From Oscillospiraceae bacterium (GTDB lineage Bacteria; Bacillota; Clostridia; Oscillospirales; Ruminococcaceae), in the NCBI GenBank assembly GCA_024404875.1, contig JAKSPK010000006.1:24135-88134 (forward strand): DNA of 64,000 bases. Reading direction: 5' to 3'. Below, one piece after another: positions 61,626-64,000 of the stretch (its first letter is position 1; every line of letters begins with the position of its first letter). Position numbers and translations under genes: made by a program. A model generated the notes under the pieces. That model searched no databases and was not told the origin of the DNA. It saw only the letters and a list, made by a program, of their open reading frames with translations.

Positions 61626-61946
61626 ATGATCTATCCGGAGATTCAGGCAACCGCCGAGAAGATCGCGGCGCTGGGCAAGCCGCAGAGGATCTATCTCATC
61701 AGCCACAAGACCAACCATGCGACCGGTCAGCTCATCAGCTTCAAACTGGCGCTGATTGTCAGCGATAAGACATCGAGCATATCCGAGCTGGAATGTTTTC
61801 TCTATGCTGGTGTAGACTGCGAATACCCCTATGATCTCGTGTTATATAAGCAGAGCGAATGGGAGGTGCTTTCAAAGGATCCGCGAACATTTGCATGGTC
61901 GATCAGAGAAACGGGAGGTGTGTTGTATGAGCAGGGGCTTTCGTGA
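61626..61946 (+). CDS. Degenerate minimal nucleotidyltransferase (MNT)-like protein
   Basis: A 106-residue protein partly overlapping a HEPN gene. KPQRIYLISHKTNHATGQLISFKLALIVSD aligns in layout with the MNT core RVYLFGSxARG...SDIDLAVV, but the GS and both catalytic Asp are replaced, so nucleotidyl transfer is not expected. The later strand YDLVLYKQSEWEVLSKDPRTFAWSIRETGGVLYE is typical for MNT proteins (a C-terminal helix and GVLYE end). In MNT-HEPN pairs the MNT is the antitoxin that modifies or binds HEPN. Here a purely binding role is likely if the pair works at all. Starts 20 bp after the hydrolase. Confidence 0.72.
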   Translation: MIYPEIQATAEKIAALGKPQRIYLISHKTNHATGQLISFKLALIVSDKTSSISELECFLYAGVDCEYPYDLVLYKQSEWEVLSKDPRTFAWSIRETGGVLYEQGLS

Positions 61947-62364
61947 CGGAGACAGCAAGCGCTATTTCGATTGGCTGTATTATGCTGCGATTGATATGCG
62001 TGCGGCAAAGCTGCTGCTGGACGATCCGCGATGCTACAATGTTGTCGCATTCCACAGCCAGCAGTGTATCGAAAAGGCACTGAAGGGCTATTTGCTCTGG
62101 CGGAAGCATCGTCTTTATGACGGCCATAATCTTCCGTTTCTCTGCAAGCAGGCGATGGCGGAGGATGAGCATTTCCGGCCGTATCTCCAGCTTTGCAGCG
62201 AGATCAACCACTACTACATTGAATCACGCTATCCTGCAGACTTTCTGCTTTCGATGGATGCAGAGGCCGCAGAGCGCGTGATCGTCGAAGCAAATGATAT
62301 GCTCGTTTTTACGAACAGTCTCGTCAAGTTTGATTTTTCGAGCTATTACGCGAAAAAGGCATAG
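61927..62364 (+). CDS. HEPN-domain protein
   Basis: A 145-residue all-helical protein of the HEPN family (PF05168 type): DWLYYAAIDMRAAKLLLDD, then CYNVVAFHSQQCIEKALKGYLL, HNLPFLCKQAM and NHYYIESRYPADFLL. The conserved FHxQQxxEKxLK and RYP motifs are present, but the R-x4-6-H RNase motif of HEPN toxins is not clearly present. It overlaps the MNT-like gene by 20 bp, with GGGAGG eight bases before its ATG, the normal order for MNT-HEPN pairs. It may be a toxin relative or a nucleotide-binding partner without RNase activity. Confidence 0.87.
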   Translation: MSRGFRDGDSKRYFDWLYYAAIDMRAAKLLLDDPRCYNVVAFHSQQCIEKALKGYLLWRKHRLYDGHNLPFLCKQAMAEDEHFRPYLQLCSEINHYYIESRYPADFLLSMDAEAAERVIVEANDMLVFTNSLVKFDFSSYYAKKA

Positions 62365-62374
62365 GGTGACGAAT

Positions 62375-62998
62375 ATGGAACGGGAATACAAATGGAAGCT
62401 GACGGCGGTACCAGTGCAGGCGCTCGCGGCCTATCTGCATGAATATCCCGTACGGCTTTCACAAGATACGGTGCATATGGCGGCAGTTTATTACGATACG
62501 CCGGACGGCCATGTGTACAGAAACGGCTGCGCATTGCGCATCCGCCGCGAGAATGATCGTTCGGTCTGCTGCCTAAAGCGGACAATCAAAAAAGAGGGTG
62601 CACAGGCGCTTCGTGAGGAATATGAGACAGAAGCGGCGACTGTGCAGGAAGGACTTCTGCGCCTGGCAGAATCCGGCGCACCACGGGAGCTGTGCATCTT
62701 TTTGTCTGCGCAGCCGATGCAGGAGCTTGCACGGACGGAGTTCATCCGTAATTGGTATTTGATCGAAAACCGCGATTCTGTGCCCTTTACGGCAGAATTC
62801 GCAGTTGATGTCGGCGCGCTCGGCATCAGTGGGCATATGGAGGCCTTTGAAGAACTGGAGCTGGAGTTGAAATCCGGCGATGCGGGTGCATTTCAAGCAT
62901 TTGCAGCTGAGTTGGAGCAGCGGTTTTCGCTGATTCCGCAGCCGGCATCTAAGCTGGCACGGGCGATTGCAGTGTCTGGAAAGGAGCAAACGAAATGA
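62375..62998 (+). CDS. CYTH-domain triphosphate tunnel protein
   Basis: A 207-residue CYTH protein. The N-terminal MEREYKWKL holds the ExExK motif. YYDTPDGHVYRNGCALRIRREN, CCLKR and ELELELKSGD supply the basic and acidic tunnel residues typical of this superfamily, which also contains the VTC protein at 3397. Bacterial members are usually inorganic triphosphatases or of unknown role. The start ATG 62375 is chosen since it opens the motif; the ribosome site is weak (AGGGTG). The stop overlaps ispE by 4 bp. Confidence 0.88.
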   Translation: MEREYKWKLTAVPVQALAAYLHEYPVRLSQDTVHMAAVYYDTPDGHVYRNGCALRIRRENDRSVCCLKRTIKKEGAQALREEYETEAATVQEGLLRLAESGAPRELCIFLSAQPMQELARTEFIRNWYLIENRDSVPFTAEFAVDVGALGISGHMEAFEELELELKSGDAGAFQAFAAELEQRFSLIPQPASKLARAIAVSGKEQTK

Positions 62999-63846
62999 CG
63001 GGTATGCTGACACTTCGGACTCCTGCGAAGATCAATCTGTCGCTGGATATTACCGGCAGGCTGCCAAATGGCTATCATACGATGCGCAGTGTATTTCAGA
63101 CGGTCGGCATTTACGATACGCTGACATTTCGTCGTACAGCAGATGACGCTCCGCTGGTATTGCGCTGCAATGATCCGTCGATCCCCTGTGACGGACGGAA
63201 TCTGATCTGGAAAGCAGCTGCAGCACTGCTTGGTGAAAGCCCGTGCGGACTGGAGATCAACCTCGAAAAGCAGATCCCGTCGCAGGCGGGCATGGGCGGA
63301 GGCAGCTCGGACTGTGCCGCTGCACTGCGCGGCATCCGGGAGCTGTTCGGGCTATCTGTTTCCGATGAAGCACTGCACCGGATCGCGGCATCACTTGGCG
63401 CAGATTGTGCATTTTTTCTCTATGGCGGAACCTGTTATGCAGAGGGCATCGGGGAGCAGCTCACGCCGCTGCGTCCGCTGCCGGCATATCCGTTGGTGAT
63501 CGCCAAAGGCAGCGCGGGTATTTCGACTCCGGAAGCATACCGCCGTTTGGATGCATATCCGGAAGCATTGCCCTGCGCAACAGATGCCGTGCTTGCGAAT
63601 CTCGAAAGCGATGCGGATACACTGTTTTCGGTCTGCGGAAATCATTTTGATGCGATCACCGATCTGCCGGAGACAGAGATGATCCGGAAAGTGATGCGCT
63701 CTTTCGGGCTGCATCCGGTTTTATCAGGGAGCGGCGCGGCGGTCTTTGCCGGATGCAGCGATCCGGAGAAAACCGCTGCCTGTGCGGAAGCATTGCGGCA
63801 TGCGGGACTGCCATTTGTCTCTCAGACGGAGACCTGCACATGCTGA
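62995..63846 (+). CDS. ispE: 4-diphosphocytidyl-2-C-methyl-D-erythritol kinase
   Basis: A 283-residue GHMP kinase of the MEP isoprenoid pathway that phosphorylates CDP-methylerythritol. It shows TPAKINLSLDITGRLPNGYHTMRSVFQ at the start, the ATP-binding loop IPSQAGMGGGSSDCAAALRG (about residues 92-111), GADCAFFLYGGT and the C-terminal SGSGAAVFAG. The overlapping ATGA with the CYTH gene and AAAGGAG eight bases upstream define the start. The product feeds undecaprenyl phosphate synthesis and so the cell wall and glycan genes in this window. Confidence 0.96.
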   Translation: MTGMLTLRTPAKINLSLDITGRLPNGYHTMRSVFQTVGIYDTLTFRRTADDAPLVLRCNDPSIPCDGRNLIWKAAAALLGESPCGLEINLEKQIPSQAGMGGGSSDCAAALRGIRELFGLSVSDEALHRIAASLGADCAFFLYGGTCYAEGIGEQLTPLRPLPAYPLVIAKGSAGISTPEAYRRLDAYPEALPCATDAVLANLESDADTLFSVCGNHFDAITDLPETEMIRKVMRSFGLHPVLSGSGAAVFAGCSDPEKTAACAEALRHAGLPFVSQTETCTC

Positions 63847-63856
63847 ATAGTGACAA

Positions 63857-63890
63857 AAAAGGAAGATGTCCGGTTGGACATCTTCCTTTT
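63857..63890. terminator. Bidirectional terminator after ispE
   Basis: AAAAGGAAGATGTCC/GGACATCTTCCTTTT, a perfect 15-bp stem with loop GGTT. T and A runs on both flanks make it active in both directions, ending ispE and the convergent gene at the window edge. Confidence 0.92.
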
Positions 63891-63910
63891 ATAATTGTAT
63901 GAATATGCAA

Positions 63911-64000
63911 TTATTCTGCCGGATCGTAGTCTGTATAATCGTTGGCGAGATCCTCATCATCAAATTTGGATTCATCCGCATAATCGCCGTCATCATAGAC
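63911..64000 (-). CDS. Acidic C-terminal end of an unidentified protein (runs off the window)
   Basis: A minus-strand frame with stop at 63911-63913 remains open to the edge, giving 29 residues rich in Asp, Glu and Tyr (YDDGDYADESKFDDEDLAND then YTDYDPAE). It converges with ispE on a shared bidirectional terminator, which supports that it is a real gene end. Acidic tails like this occur on several protein types, so no function is proposed. Confidence 0.55.
   Translation of the reverse strand, partial: VYDDGDYADESKFDDEDLANDYTDYDPAE

Overview
The window reads as a chromosomal segment from a Gram-positive, cellulose-degrading Clostridia member, most likely Ruminococcus or a close Oscillospiraceae relative. 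The evidence is a GH9 cellulase ending in a type I dockerin (50390-52807), a clostridial-style type IV pilus locus, DUF4353/Cthe_2159-like carbohydrate-binding lipoproteins, and Shine-Dalgarno sequences close to AAAGGAGG with sigma-A promoters of the TTGACA-17-TATAAT type. This assignment is inferred from gene content, not from a marker-gene comparison. I saw no rRNA gene, recognisable tRNA gene, CRISPR array, transposase or phage gene.

Left part (1-10.6 kb): a YozG-like regulator/DUF2975 pair at the edge; small membrane proteins (DUF2752, a single-pass protein, a TM2 protein); a three-gene set of VTC-type polyphosphate polymerase, DUF4956 membrane protein and carbohydrate-binding lipoprotein; a sodium:alanine/glycine symporter gene broken by a one-base frameshift; an acidic lipoprotein; and a LacI-type regulator.

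Centre-left (10.6-25.6 kb): a type IV pilus locus behind one strong promoter at 10663-10691. It runs pilC, a fused pilM-pilN, pilO, a 1083-residue PilX-like protein and two prepilin-type minor pilins, then a convergent pilD, then pilB, pilT, the major pilin with its own consensus promoter, and a second pilin. A further pilin lies 30 kb away (54485-55156) behind a promoter very like that of the major pilin. A second carbohydrate-binding lipoprotein (25866-27383) follows the locus and shares sequence blocks with the pilin promoter. Together with the cellulase this suggests a surface programme for attachment to plant fibre.

Middle (25.6-44 kb): an SGNH esterase lipoprotein, tcdA, then a long minus-strand surface-polysaccharide cluster. 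It holds an initiating phosphoglycosyl transferase, manC, gmd and an rmd-like reductase (GDP-mannose to a GDP-6-deoxyhexose such as GDP-rhamnose), two GT4 glycosyltransferases, a polytopic GT-C-like protein, a Wzm/Wzt-type ABC exporter whose ATPase has a C-terminal substrate domain, and a coiled-coil/glycosyltransferase/methyltransferase fusion. Two decayed or partial reading frames sit between these genes, one clearly a GNAT acetyltransferase with its middle deleted.

Right part (44-64 kb): a metallophosphoesterase, a large acyl-CoA dehydratase activase-related protein with a TTG start, thiamine pyrophosphokinase coupled to a zinc phospholipase C-like protein, an AraC regulator divergent from the cellulase, gap, a possible structured RNA, the distant pilin, a solitary MazF toxin, two cyclophilins, murA, and a housekeeping run (walJ/yycJ, rlmH, an alpha/beta hydrolase, a degenerate MNT plus HEPN pair, a CYTH protein, ispE).

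The most notable unexplained signals are a dispersed, strongly foldable repeat with AGGCAAYACC termini (three copies), the giant PilX-like protein, the VTC/DUF4956/carbohydrate-binding set, the shared promoter blocks of pilin and carbohydrate-binding genes, and a possible ncRNA with mutually exclusive stems near 54.2 kb.
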